The notes: generated from the letters alone by a model not told the origin. Positions 33,704 to 46,616 are shown, counted from the first letter of the stretch. The stretch is DNA of 64,000 nt from Cloeon dipterum (GCF_949628265.1 NC_088786.1:4960001-5024000); one strand, 5' to 3'. A program made the numbers and translations.

Positions 33704-36700
33704 TCATGCAGCGCCAAATTCCTCCAACTCTGCGTACATTTTCCTGATCGAGTCCCTGGAAGGCCTGCGAGCGCCCAGAAGCCCCGCGTTGCTGAAAGCA
33801 GCTGACATCGTTTCGTTTCTAATGGCGCCGTTCGCTTGAACAGGACGCGTCAAGTCCGTTCTTGGGTTGAGATCTTGCAGAAGCGCCTTTAACACAATCA
33901 TCATTGTTCACATCTCAGAAAGAGACAAATTGCGGACCTGGTGAAATTCTGCACCCGTGGTCGCCGGCAAAAACTCTGTTCCTGTCCCAAGTGCTGCGTT
34001 TGGCGCTCCGTTCACATTTTCGCCAGCCTCTGCCTTGCTCATCAAACCGGCAAGGATGGCACTGAAGTCCTCCAGCACGGCAGCACTGTCCGTATCCCCG
34101 TCAACCTGGACATTAAATTGTTTTAAGATTTCGTGTTTGAATTATAAAATGGTCTTACGATGGTGAGTCGGCCCTCCTGGTCTAGTTTCTTGAGCAGCGG
34201 CAGCGTGAGTTCCCTGAAGAGTTCAAGTCTCCTCCTGAAGGCAGTCACCGAGTCGTCCAGTCGACCGCGACCCAGCTGTAGTTTTGAGCAGTCCAGCAAA
34301 ACTGCTGCAGGCCTTTGGTTGAACTGAAAATTCACAGTTTATTTTATTCCAAATATCATTAAACAGTCACTGACCTTGTTTTCAAAAGCTTTGAGCTGCT
34401 GCAAATCCCTGGGGAATCCTGCGATTAGCAAGCCACGCGCTCCCGCTTGAATCGACATTTGATCGCCTAAAACGCCCAGCACCGTATTCTGCAAAAACAT
34501 AATCCTGTTTTATTTTATTTGTCTGATATAAGTTTAAAGAAAATCGAAACATCGCTAAATATAAAAATTGATTCAAAAACTTTACAAACTTCATAATACC
34601 AATTTTTTGGACAAAATCTTTCAATTTTTTATTATATTTCCTAATAAAAAATGTAATGATTTGTTTTGGTAATAAAAACTAAATAAATAAAATCCTTAGC
34701 GGTTGTGGATATACCTTAGAGCAATTTATTTATTTATTTTTTAAAATAAATTTTAAAGGAATCTCTTATGAAATTACTAGTACTTTAGTTTTTATTTAAT
34801 AATTATAAGAAAATAATATGTTAACCAAATTCACAATTTGCGAAAGCCCTGCTTAGCGTTTTAAGCCGCCAACAGATTCCGATTTTAGGGAACTTCTAAT
34901 GCAATTTAGGACTCAGTGGCCCTTGAGTGGGCTGGGTCCCTGTGCGGCCTGGTGCGCCCATGTTATCCGTTCGCGGTGTTATTGGGACCCGGGTTTCAGC
35001 ATTCGTGCTAGTGCAGTGCGCGCCCTTCCCGGTCCTCGGACAGGGATAAAAAAGAGCAAAAAAAACCCCTTAGAATGTTTTTTTTCGATGAGCTTAATAC
35101 CAAAATCAGTTCAGCCAATCACCGAAGAAACGTGAAAAACAACTTATTGAAATAAACAACGAAATAAAAAATATTTCCCGACGATTCTACGGTGATTGGA
35201 TGGGTAGCAAATTAAAAAATATTTAAATCCCAGCGGAAGTGCCTTAAATTGAAAGTAACCGCTGGCGCCATCTATTGGCGGCTTCGAACACTAAGGGGCT
35301 TTTGCAAATTTAAGTGATTATTTATATTTTTAAATCGTCAATTAAAACGCACCTGAGCAGCCATTTCTCCCCTGGCAATGCTACCCCTGAGCTGCTGCTG
35401 AGCAGGGTTGGCGGGGGCTGCAGCGTCCCCCGCAACGACCCTGAGCTGGCGACCGACGCTGATGAGGCCCCAGCCCGGCGTCCTGCGCAAGGCCCGCTGG
35501 CAGAGGGCCGTTTTGTTGCTGCCCGGCCCTCCGATGACGAAGATGGTGGGTGGCGTGTCGGCGATGATCTGCGTCACCTGCGGGGCCGAGTGGTCGGGGA
35601 AGGTGACGGGTGGGCCCGTCAGGGCCAAGGGGCCCAGCGTGGGGGTCTCGATCACGGCGGCCACCCTGGACTCGGTCACTTGGACTGACTGCGTGTTTTT
35701 TGGCGTCAGCAGCTGCATCACCGTTTCTTTGAAATCGCGATACACCTCCTCAGGGTTACGCTCGCCGTCGACCTTGGGAAAAAGCGGAAAAAGAGTTGTA
35801 TAGTTATAGAATAATCAAAAGGAAGGTTTTTGGTTTGAAATTAAAAGTTTGCTGATGCCCCTATTGACATCAGAAGTGCATCTTTAAAAGGTAAATTTAT
35901 TTAAAATTCTTTATGCCCATCAAGCTCTCTGGAAGAAATAAAATCTCGACATTGTTTTCAATTTTACTGTCACGAGAGTGTACAACAGCCCCATGAACTA
36001 GGGCTTCAGTTATAGGTAATAAATTGGCGCTATTTTCAACGAGAAAAGACATTGTTCTGCAACGGAATATTCTTAGAGTGGCTTCTTCAATTGAATTCCT
36101 TTTATTTTCAACGATTTAAAAATTATATAATTAATACGGCTCATGGGGAAAAAAGGTGAAATATTTCTTCTTAAGAGTTTTATTTCCATGAAATACTTAC
36201 AACAAGGAGATGACCTCTCTGGTCAAGGTAATCTGCGACGGGCATGACACTGCGGTAGAAGTTTCGCAACTCCATCGTGGCCAGGGACAGAACAACGTGG
36301 CCTAGCTTTGCTCCATACTCAACCTGACGAGCCAGGACCTTTTGCCGCCAGCTGAGTAAAACGGCGCCGTTCAGAACCTGGATCTGGATGCAAATACATT
36401 TTTCAAGACTTGAAGACAAAACAGCTTTTAGTTGAAACAAATTTTGAGCATTTCAAATTCCAGAGAGGTGAAGGCCAGTTGACATTATTAATCAATATAA
36501 TAAAGCCAATCCGGTCTAAGAAGTGTGATGCAATAAAAATAACAAATCGACCTTTTGATTCAAAGAAAGAGGCCAAGTTTGACAAAAGGAATCAGGTCAA
36601 ACGCCAGCACCCCCTTTTGTGTTTTACTAATTCATCAAACGCGGCAGTGCCAACAGTCAATATGCCACTTTCCTGTCTGCTGCCGCAAGAATAAAGGATC

Positions 36701-39141
36701 ACCTCCCCAACCTCCAACGCGAATTGAAAAAGACATAATTTCGTTATAATCGTGATTAATAATATTCGACGTGAAGAGCGCGGTAATCGTCTGGGAAATA
36801 GCTATGCGAGGCCTGACGGACAGGAGAGTGCGTGTCGCCAGGAAACGTGGCAAAACAAATCGATTTTGCAATTCGCGCGCGCCGAACTAACGCTTCAATT
36901 CGTTGAGCGTTGCATTGTGTGTCCATTTCGGAAAAGTGCGACACCAAGGGCAAAAAACAAGCCTTGACCTCCCAGTGCAAATAGTGAATTATCTAATCTT
37001 CAAAGGAAGACAGAAAGGAAAATAGGAGGCCAATCCTACATTTAAAGTGGACAAAATCGATGCCATCGATCAAATCATCATATATTTTTGTTCAAACGTC
37101 AGGAATTTTTCAGCACTAAAATTTCAATGAGACATTATTAAAATAGAGTTCTACAGGCCATCAATTAAAATCATTTCGCAGTTAGACAATAGCAAGTAGT
37201 AGTAGTAGTTCATTGCGTTTAATGTCTGTGCAATTTAGTAACAGCTAAATTTCAGATTTTGTTCAATTTCTCACAAAATAAAACAGGGTTTCAATGCTTT
37301 TTCAGATTGATTTCGATTCCACTCGGGACGGAAAGGCGTTTTACGAACATTATATGGCGAATAGCCATTATAAAGTGAATTTTATATTATATTAAATCCC
37401 CTAATAAGACCCGTTTTAGTTATTTTTTAAAGTTTAAAAGAAAAATAACTGACCTTATCCGTGTACTCGGCCATGTCCCGCATGCTCCTCGGGAACCCGG
37501 ACACCAGGTAAACTTTGGCACTGGCCGCCATCTTCATCTCAAGCATCAGCACCTCGGTCACAGCCGTGCTTGGAAGTTGACTGAAGTCGGTCATTTCTGG
37601 AGAAAAACCTTTGATACAGCAGGCGCTGCGTATTTATTTTAGTTAAATTTACCGTTGCCGACGGCGAACTGTTGGAGCAAATCAGTCATGTTTATGTGGA
37701 CGAAACCACGTTTTTCCGACGCCAGAGCATCACAGTGCGTCACTTTTCCGCTCCCAGGCCCGCCTGAAATGCACAATTTGGTGTCACTACGAAGGATGGA
37801 GATGTGAGAGTTACCCAGGATAAAAATGACTGGCACGCTTGGTGGCTCGAATTTAATGGCCGTATTTGGTCCCTGTCTGATGGTGCGTCTGCTGATGAAG
37901 CGCGGCTCGTCCTCCTCTTCGTCCTCCTCGGCCATCCCTCTCCGGCGCTCCTCGAACGACGTCTCAGAGCCTGGACGCGGCTCTGAAAAAATTTAACGGA
38001 AAAGAGACTGCAGAACGTTCGAGAAAAATATTTAGGGGAGCAGGCTGAATAATTCAGGAAATTTGGGTGCAATACACGATTGAGGAGGGAAAATTCGATG
38101 TCAACATGAAAGAGTCTCTTTTGATAAATAATTTAGTAGGCCTCAAGGTGAACAACCCGGCTCGTCATCGTCTTTGGATAGCGCAACTCTAATTTGATGG
38201 GCCACTCCTGCGTAGGTAAACAATGGAGAAAGGTGGCACAAGCGGTTTTTGTGAAAGCTTCACACTCTCCGCCTCCCGGAATTTATTTATCGAACCATCA
38301 TTGCGCTTTTCAATCGATAAAAAATACTTTGATGCCAACTTATTTTCTTTCCTTCGACTGTCGCTTGACCTTATTACGACATAATTATATTATTCTGAAA
38401 AAAATGTCATTTGAGGCTTGTTGATACAGTATCTATATTATTTTTCAAAAAAGAGGCTGTTCATTTAAAATTCATAAGATTCGGACAAATTGCACACCTT
38501 TCATCCCAGTTAATTCATGTTTTTAAGTATATCAAAGGAATAATCTAAAAATTTTAAAATTGTCTTCTTAACTTTTGATCAAATTGATTTATTTTGGTGC
38601 TTTGTGAATTTTTCGTTATCGATCCTGGTCCATGCTATCTTAAGTTTCAGAGTTCAAACGTTCAAATGTGACAACTTGATGAGGCTTGTACTGCGAGCTC
38701 GTTACTTTTCGTTCGGAACGACTTTTATTATTTAACAATCGGATCTACAGAGGATTAAGTTGAGCTGACTGTATCTCAAAAAGTTTTTATTTCAATGATG
38801 CAGTTGAGTTGATTAAAATGGAGTGACACTTTCTATTAAATTTTATGTTCAACTTGCACACCAAGAGAAAAAACAATATCAATGTATAATTTATAGTTTT
38901 TAAAATCAATTATTCGCCTATAAAACAGTAAAACAAGCTCTCTGGCAAGCTTATCAATTTTTTCTTTTAAAATTTGAATGTCCTGCTCAAAGCCTGCCAA
39001 AATCACGATGCAACCCGCGTCACTGTCGTGCTCAACAAGTAGCCTAACCTCGGACCAAAAATAATTAAACACCCCGGCCGCGACGCGAATGGTGGTCAAA
39101 GTAAGGAAATGGGACGTACCTGTGTCGAGGCAAATGCCCAT
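33704..39141 (-). CDS. Double-lobed adenylate kinase, AK5-like, with lipidation-type N-terminus
   Basis: Ten exons in transcription order: 39141-39120, 37982-37815, 37763-37653, 37596-37454, 36383-36201, 35772-35353, 34488-34375, 34323-34159, 34105-33938, 33886-33704; 558 residues, with total length in frame. The first 22-nt exon gives MGICLDT, a Gly2/Cys4 arrangement typical of myristoylated and palmitoylated proteins, then an acidic region (AEEDEEEDEP). Lobe 1 begins VPVIFILGGPGSGKVTHC; its AMP-site segment reads NMTDLLQQF, so the usual Arg is missing, and the GRxDD lid motif is absent. Lobe 2 has GGPGSNKTALC, ISVGRQLRVV, IAGFPRDLQQL and GRGRLDDSVTAFRRRL, so it keeps more of the catalytic set. 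Most like animal AK5-type proteins and the fly double-AK gene CG9541 (recalled, not searched). Enzymatic activity is uncertain. Confidence 0.87.
34835..35310. mobile_element. Inverted-repeat (MITE-like) element in AK5-like intron
   Basis: The left end AATTTGCGAAAGCCC..TTAGCG..AAGCCGCCAA and the reverse complement of the right end AATTTGCAAAAGCCCC.TTAGTG..AAGCCGCCAA match over roughly 35 bp with a few differences. The interior of about 400 bp is non-coding, with a GC-rich patch (cccgggtttcagcattcg). No target duplication is evident. Confidence 0.7.
37190..37400 (-). repeat. Dispersed repeat, family A, partial copy 6
   Basis: Retains gtgcaattta, gctaaatttcagattttg and gatttcgattccactcgggac in family order. 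It lies in an intron of the AK5-like gene. Confidence 0.6.
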
Positions 39142-40948
39142 AACAGCGGGTCATGCCCGCCAGGTGGAGCGCCGAGGTGCGAGTGCGCGGCTTGACTCGC
39201 GGCTGAAGGTCCGCGTGTGTCCCATCGCGCCGCGCATGCCGATCGAGTATTTGCAAAATGCATAATTGATGACATCGAGAGCCGGCCTCACTTGTCAAAC
39301 AAACCCTCTCGCCGCCCTTTCTGACACCTATAATTGCAATGTGCAATTATATTATGCGGCGAAAATTGATGGGCCTTTTTATTCAGACTCACCTTCCGCT
39401 TCACCAAAAATTACACTTAATTGTTTCTTCAAGGTTAAAGTTAGATAGATCCAATAGTGGCACTTAAAACCATTTTGTGGCATTGAGAATTTTTTTCGGT
39501 ATAGCTTACAATATAAAAGTGTTTGGGATTTTATTGAAAAAATTACGTTTTTAGGATTTTTCATCCATTTTTTATTTTCAACTTTGGCTTGAGGATTTTA
39601 TACATAGAAGATGATTTGTGGAGTTACAAATCGGTTTAAAGTTGAAACCGTCGTGGATGGCAGAGTAGTATTTTTTTTTTAGATAAGTTTTGTAAGTACA
39701 ATACACGAGAATGTTTTTTTTTTCAATTTTTTCGAAGATACAGAAGTGAGTTGTTAAAATGGATAGCACGGTGGGAGGATTACACAGAAGAAAGCTCTTT
39801 CATTTAAGCATTTGATTCAATGTGAAAGGCATGTTGATTTTTGCAAAAAAGGAGCTGTCAAAACGAAGCAAATTGTGTGTATAATTATTTTAAGGCTCGT
39901 CGTCCCCTCGTGAGGAAAAATACTGACACAAACCCGAATCCCAGTTAGTGCTGCTCCACACGAAACATGTAATAGTTATGCTTGTTTGCGGTGCTCTCTT
40001 TATCGATATATTCTCAAGAAAAATACCTTTTCCCTAATCATACGCACGCAATATGCGTTACAATTCATTCTGTTGTGTGCATTTTTGTGATAATACATAT
40101 TTTACGCGCATATAATTAATTTTATTCTAATATTATATCATTTGCCAGAGCTGCTTGTGTTTTCTGCGCTAATAAAATGGCCTCGCCGAAGGCGAGTGAT
40201 CACAGGCCCAATCTCCATGTCAACTAATCCAATCCGTTCTCACCACAAAAGTACATATATTAATTACAAATCTGCAACTATATGGCAGCACATCTTAATC
40301 ACAAAACGTGTGTGGTTCATACACATAAATAATGCTTTCCTCACAGGTAAAAAGGTGTTTTATTGTGGTGGCACATTATATTCTTATTCAAATGGATAAA
40401 ATATCTGAAACTCAGAAAAAATAACGAAAACAAAATAAGGTACTCTTAAATGCTGCTTAAGTTGATGATATATTTTTAAATATTCTTCACGTTAATCAAC
40501 ATAGATCACAAACAAAAGGAAAAGACGTTTCATTGAACATAAAAGGTGAAGGTGGTTTGGTAGCTGCGCCCTCTTGCTTGCCATTGTGTATCATTTTTCT
40601 CCTGCTTTCAATGTACTCTACAAAATGTAACACAGAGACAGAAACTATTCTTACAAAGACACACTAACTTGCAAAACCGATTTACCAATATTTGAGCTTC
40701 ATCAGTCAATCCAGTTTCTGTCTCAAAAGCGGCGATTTTTTTAATTTATTTCGATTTGTGACAAAAGGCAATATTGTTGTTAGTGCAATAGTACCAACTA
40801 TTGCTCTCTTACTCAATTAAGACCAGTATCATCACAATATTTTTCAATCAAGAGTGCACTCCTCAGTGTGCGACAATGTGAAGTATTCTCTAGCCTCTAC
40901 CAATGGGAAGATCAAAAGAAATTTATTGGCAGTAAAAACAAATATGTG
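39142..40948. other. Intergenic spacer between AK5-like gene and TTLL5
   Basis: About 1.8 kb, AT-rich and without supported genes. The promoter of the AK5-like gene should lie just right of 39141, where the sequence is GC-rich. The 3' UTR of TTLL5 lies at the right end. Confidence 0.55.
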
Positions 40949-41133
40949 CAGGGTTGCCAGGGCCAGTATTAGAACAGATAAAGGAATTACAAGGTTGCAA
41001 AATGTAGCCGGAGCAAAGCTGAGAGCTTAATAGTTACATATTTTACTGTTTGATTAGTCCTGAAGACAAACACACACAACCTTGAGTATCACAACAATAG
41101 AAATGAAAAGGAACTGGCCGGCTGGCAACCCTG
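40949..41133. mobile_element. Short CAGGGTTGCCAG inverted-repeat element in TTLL5 3' UTR
   Basis: A 185-bp element bounded by CAGGGTTGCCAG and CTGGCAACCCTG, a perfect 12-bp inverted repeat that continues with one gap (GGCCAGT / GGCCAGT). It ends 13 bp before the TTLL5 stop codon on the plus strand. The terminus CAGGGTTGC is shared with the element at 6624-6981, so both may use the same transposase family. Confidence 0.75.
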
Positions 41134-41145
41134 TGAGCAGGACTG

Positions 41146-44100
41146 CTAGTCTCGCCTGAGCGGCTGGAGCAGCCTGCGAACGACCGCCTCCTCCTCCTCC
41201 TTGGTTTTGAAGGCTCCAGCGAGCCGTGGCAGCGACCTGTGGCCGCTGGGGAAGGGCAGCGACTTCCCCTTAGGCGGGGCACCGCCCACCAGACTCTCAT
41301 CCCTGATGCTGTCGCCGGACAAGGAGCGTCGGTTGCGCGGCGAACTCTGCTTTTTGCTCCTGACAAATTCGATCCTGATGCTGCGGTCCCTGCTGAGGCG
41401 CTCTTTCGCCCCCTTTGCCTCCAGGCTCAGGATGTTGATGTCGTCTTCGGTGGCCATTCGCTGCGCTCTCTTGTACGCACCCTCCTGAAGGCTGATGCTC
41501 TTCCGCATGCCAAACACCTGCTGCCTTATCTGTGGATTTTTGGTTGGAAACAAATCAATTTGTGTTACTGGATTAATTTTGCAAAATTCGGAGACAATTT
41601 TAATTATTTTCATTTAATATAAAAAAGACGATTGCAGCGTTTTTCTTTTTTTAATTTTGCCAGAAGGTGAGAGATTTAACTATGGCGTCAGGGTAGCCCT
41701 TGAGCGATAGATATATTTAAATCCACATTTGTAGGCACTTAACCGACGCCAGCGTTTGATCTGCGAGATTGTCACACTGTTGGATCGGCAAAGTCGTAAG
41801 CTTTAAGAATAAGTTCAATTCAAACCTCAGGAAACGCCCTGATGTGCCCATAATCGCGTTCCTGGGCACACTATTGACTTCCAAAGGGTTGAATTACACA
41901 TACTACTGAAACTCTCGACTTAGCTGATTCAAAGGTGAGCATATCTTGCTGATCGAACCAATACAGAGCCCGACAGCGTTGGTAAAGTGGCAACATTAAT
42001 TAATTTAATTATATTGATCACTTGAGGACTACCCTAACGCCAGGGTTCGATTCAAAACCTGTTCTGGTGTTTTTTTCTCACCTCAGGGATGACCCCAACA
42101 TGTTCTACCAGCAATAAATTGATCAATCAAGCAATTTTGATTTTTCAGATTTTTTTAACTTATTAACCGTCCATATCACAAAATAAAAATATCACCCTCT
42201 TGAAATATTCTACACATGTTACAAACACTTGGAGCAACATTTATGTCAGACTAAGAAAAAACAAGAATTAATGCCGTTTTAGAGATATCAGAAATAAAAA
42301 TATTTAAATTTTGATTTTTTTTAAAAAATGTGGTTCAAGTTTAAGAATTGCAAGCTGCCTGATTGTGTATCTTTTGGCACAAAGTTTAACGTTGAAGCAT
42401 CATTAGAACTAAAGACATTCTCATTTTTCTGAAATAAACGGCGTTATTTTGAAATCTCTTTTTCACTCTTAAGAACATACCAAAAAATCAGGACGGTGTT
42501 ATCTTGTGGAAAAACCCATGACGTAAAATCGTGGTATACCTGCTCGTCTTCCTGCTTTGGCAGCACATTGGCACCAATTGTGATGATCTTCTTTGGCAGC
42601 TCGACCTTGGTATCGCCAGGCTTGCTCTTTTCTTCAATGTCTGGTGTCTGGCTGTCGAGGCTGCGTGACTTGACCTGTGGCGGTCTTTGGTGGCCGCTGG
42701 GCGATGGTCGGCGGGCCACTTGCAGTTTCGGTAGGGTTGCGGTCGGTTTGATAGACTTGTGACTGCGCACACACTCGCAGTCAGACGCGTTGGACATGTC
42801 GGGCAGCGATCTCAGAAGACCCACTGACCTCAGGTCGGCCACTGGCTGCGTTCCGCATCGCCCGAGGTAAATGTGCGCGCATTTGTACAGCCGAGTCTGC
42901 AGGGTCAGCACCTCTTCCAGCTCAGGTTCACTGATGACAGAGGACAAATCACAAGGTTAAATAGGACGTTGTAACTATCTTTTAAAAAAATAAAGATTAA
43001 TAAAATTAGAATTAGTTCCTTGACGTTTTAATGATTTTAAATTTGAATTTACCCAATAAAAAATTATAAGAGACATGCCTCTTTAATAAACCCTTTTTTC
43101 ACAAAACAAAGGAAAATCTAATGAAGGTTACAACGTAAGTAATTGCAAATGACAAACATTTATACACAAAACTACTATTCCATTTTTTTTTTATTTTTAC
43201 GTTTTAAAAAGCAATAGAAATCGTACTTAGCGACTGCCAAAAATCTTTGGAAGAGTTGAGAGGGCACATTGCTGGGCCCCTCTGCAACATCAGCGTAGAG
43301 ATCGGTCTCTCGGTTGTATAAATAAATGAAGTCATTGAGCTGCTTGGCTATCACAGCAACACGGTCCTTGCCTGCCAACTTCCGACTAGGAACCTGAAAA
43401 TGAGCCGCCCCATTGAAAAATCGTTCTCTTTGGATCAATAAAAATGCACAGCACCTTTACAAAGTATGGAGTTCTCAGGTTTGAGGATGCTTTTTGTAAG
43501 AACCTGAGAATAAGTTCAGCGTGAGTCTCGCAGGAAGAGAAGGTGGGGCCTGCGAGCCGCCGCAAAATTGTCGCCAGGTACAATCCAAACGCTCGACGAG
43601 ACTGACTTTGACTACAATCGCAAGATAAAAACTTGGAATTCGCAAAGAAACAAATTTCCATTGCTTCTCACTTTAAGCAGTTTCCGTTCTCAAGAGATTG
43701 CCGAACTTGCTCTCTCAGAGCGCTCACTTGTTGGGCGTCCTCGGCCGACTCCAGGCCAACACCTTCAATTGAGCATATTAAAATAGTCACGATTTAATTC
43801 TCAAAAGCCTGATATTGTCGGGTCAGAAAAAAATTTGACATTTAAAACAAACCTTTGTCGCCGTCAAGCATGAACGCCGCCCTGTGTCCCCTGAGGAGGG
43901 CCCGCTCATACCTGCTGAGGCGGTCCACCTTGGGGGTGCTGGTGCTTTGGTCAGGGAAAAGGTGGCGCTGCAGCAGCAAGTTCAGATTGTGCACGGCGCC
44001 GAAAGGGATGGAGCTGAGGGGGGAAGGGGTGCAAGGTACGCCGGTCGTGGGATCAAGGAAGGCGCTGTACCGCCGCCAGCTCTCAGAAGAGGGGAAAATG

Positions 44101-46616
44101 CGGACGAAACCACCGCGCCTCTCAAACTCTGCCTTGACGCTGCGGACGAGCCGAGATTCTTCTGGAGTGAGGCTCGGCGTGCTTGCACTCAATCGACCAG
44201 AGGCGCCTTTGGACTTTGGCAGCGTGTCTGCAGATTGTACGCGGCGGCACTGCAAACAAATTGTTTCAAACGTCATATTAATATATTTTAGATTTTCTTA
44301 GAAATAAACAGGTTCATATAATGTACAGATTTTACCTCACAAATTAAAAGTGGAGTTGTGTCAGGGTTTAACCCTGACGATAGGCAGCAATCAATACAAG
44401 CTATTAGTAGCAAGATATACCACGAAAACCTCAGAAAGATGAGAGCGAGATTGCAAATATTCACTAAAACAGCGTTAGCGATTTTGTTAATGTCTCGCAA
44501 CCCACGTACATTATTGATTTGTAAAATTAATAATCCAAAACTTCATAGAAAACTATGGAAACATCAAAATAAACTCTAAAAGGTAGTATTTATAGCATGA
44601 ATCATATTTTCTTGCAGCTAAAGCCAAAGCCACTTCTCCAATATTTTTTTAACAGAGCCAAGTAGAAATATAATTTTATCCTGAGATTCCCAGCAAACAA
44701 CCATAAGGGAATATATTTTATTTTGTAAAGATATTTTATTTTGTAAAGATGCTCAGCCGCTATTGACTTGAAAAGAGAAATGTTAAGCCCAGTGCAAGGA
44801 AAAACGATATTATGTGTGGCCTGTGCCGCGCATCTATTGTTATATTCACGCACAACATCGACCCTTCTGGAAGCAATAAGTTTAAAACATCTTCGCGCAC
44901 AAAAGGAGAAAATTTTAACAATAAACAGTAAACAGCGTGAAAGAAATGTCCTAATCCCCTAAGTGACAAAATGTGAAGCAATAAATAACTGCGTTTTTTT
45001 CTTGTCAAAAGTTTAATCCCTTACATTCACGTAACACAGCGTAAAAGGTAATAATGCATGAAAAAAAATGTTTGGAATTATACATTTCGACAGTTGAGTT
45101 CGAACATTTTGATCTTAATAATTCCTTTTCTATAAAGTTTACGATCAAATTCAAGCCTCTTCTATATTTAAAAAAAAACAATAATAATAAAAGACTTACA
45201 TTGTTCAGCTTCTTAAGAAAATCCTGAGAGTAGGAAGTTGTTTTGTTGGTGCCTTCGTTTGCACGTCGCAGCATTGGATCAACAGCAGGTACGCCTATAA
45301 GGGTGAGTAGATCAGAGAGCATGGCTGACTTGACCCTGACGTCAAGAGGAGAGTCACAGCCCAGGGACGGCGAGAGGTTCACTTCCAACAGCCAAGGCTT
45401 CAGAGCCGTGTCAATCAAAATGTCAAACCCGTACAACTCTGCGGAGCAAACAATAAATATTGCCTGTGATTTGTAAATACCTTGGATTTTTTTACCAAAA
45501 CAGTTGTGGGTATGTGGAACAAAAAGCTTGCAAGCTGCCACAATGGGGGGAGCAGAGGAAAACACAGCCTTCACGATGAGCTCTTCGATGCGCTGCATGA
45601 GGAGAGCCGTGTCGTGGCCTTGACTTTTTAGGTGACGCAGAAGGGCACTCAGGGTCCATTTGTGGCCTACGTCCTCGGCCAAAGGATCGTCACTCCTGTT
45701 ACAAATAAATATTACGTTTTGAGCAATTTCGCAGTGTGTGCTTGACTCACTTTATGTAGTCAGAGTGGTACTTGTTTATCGAGTAGTTGCAGAGGTGCAT
45801 ACAGGGGTTCCACAGGTGTTTTCCAGACGTGTCGTACTTGACGGTGGCGAAGCGGACCAAGCCCTCCTCGTACAGGTAGATAAGCATTGGGTCGTAAGAA
45901 GTCACGACCACATACAGCCTCAGGTCGCATTTGTGGCCGTCGACCAGCAGCGGATTGTCAATGTACTTGGCCACGATCAGACTCTCCTCCAGAGGCACTT
46001 GTTCAGGCTGCAGTTGGCAATTTCCAATCAAAAACACGATTTTTAAGTTATAATGCGTGACTCACGCTGCTGACGATAAAGATGCCCCTGCCTCTGGAGG
46101 ACGCAACCGGCTTGACAATCCAAGGTCCGCGCTGGCGGTAATGGGCGGAGCACAGGTCCCTGAAGTCGGTGGGCATGACGAACGTCTGCGGAATGAAGTC
46201 AAAGTTCTTGAGGCCCTTCAGGTGCTGCATTTTCTCAATGTTCTTGTACAGTCTGTCCTTCCGGGTCAACTCATAGGATCTGCGGAACACATAATGTTAA
46301 ATTAAAAATCCTTCTTAGTGTAGCATTGATGATTAATTTCGGATTTTGCACATGGATATGACTGATTGTTTCGTTCTCGTGAACGAGAAGGCCAGCAAGG
46401 TTGACATTGCGTGCGTGCGCGCGAGGAAAACTTGAAGTGTCAGCGAATGACAAGTTGGTGCATTTTGGCAGCAAGAAAAGCAGCGCGAATCCAGTTACAG
46501 TAAACGCACCTTGGGAAGTGGTTGACCCTTTGATACGGCGTCAGGGCCCGCAGCAGATGTGGCTTTGGGTGTATGCCAGTCCACAGTAGATTGAAGTCAG
46601 GAATATTTTGGTGTAC
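41146..46616 (-). CDS. TTLL5: TTLL5 tubulin polyglutamylase (N-terminal exon(s) not found)
   Basis: Tubulin tyrosine ligase-like enzyme that adds glutamate side chains to tubulin, mainly in cilia, sperm and neurons. Exons in transcription order: 46616-46510, 46279-46066, 46007-45751, 45695-45496, 45438-45200, 44249-43853, 43762-43672, 43611-43455, 43393-43227, 42930-42540, 41529-41146; about 867 residues. TTLL5-type signatures are [54 protein letters not shown] (ATP-binding), [14 protein letters not shown] and [21 protein letters not shown] (catalytic end of the TTL fold). The C-terminal half is a diverged, low-complexity tail, shorter than in vertebrates. The first listed exon starts directly at an acceptor, so one or more exons with the start codon lie further right and were not recognised. 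The tail ends [20 protein letters not shown]. Confidence 0.92.
41684..42041. mobile_element. Inverted-repeat (MITE-like) element in the last TTLL5 intron
   Basis: The left end GGCGTCAGGGTAGCCCTTGA matches the reverse complement of the right end GGCGTTAGGGTAGTCCTCAA, and the similarity continues for about 35 bp. Length is 358 bp, non-coding. It contains an internal 8-bp stem (tgtgccca ... tgggcaca) near 41850. Confidence 0.72.

Noticed and set aside
35408-35803. Plus-strand open frames of 124-131 codons
   Set aside because: Antisense to the AK5-like exon 35772-35353; GC-rich shadow without independent support.
42041-42058. GGTTCGATTC, resembling a tRNA B box
   Set aside because: No matching A box or foldable acceptor and anticodon arms around it; it abuts the end of an inverted-repeat element.
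43855-44301. Plus-strand open frames of 135-148 codons
   Set aside because: Antisense shadows of TTLL5 exon 44249-43853, which has splice signals and frame continuity.
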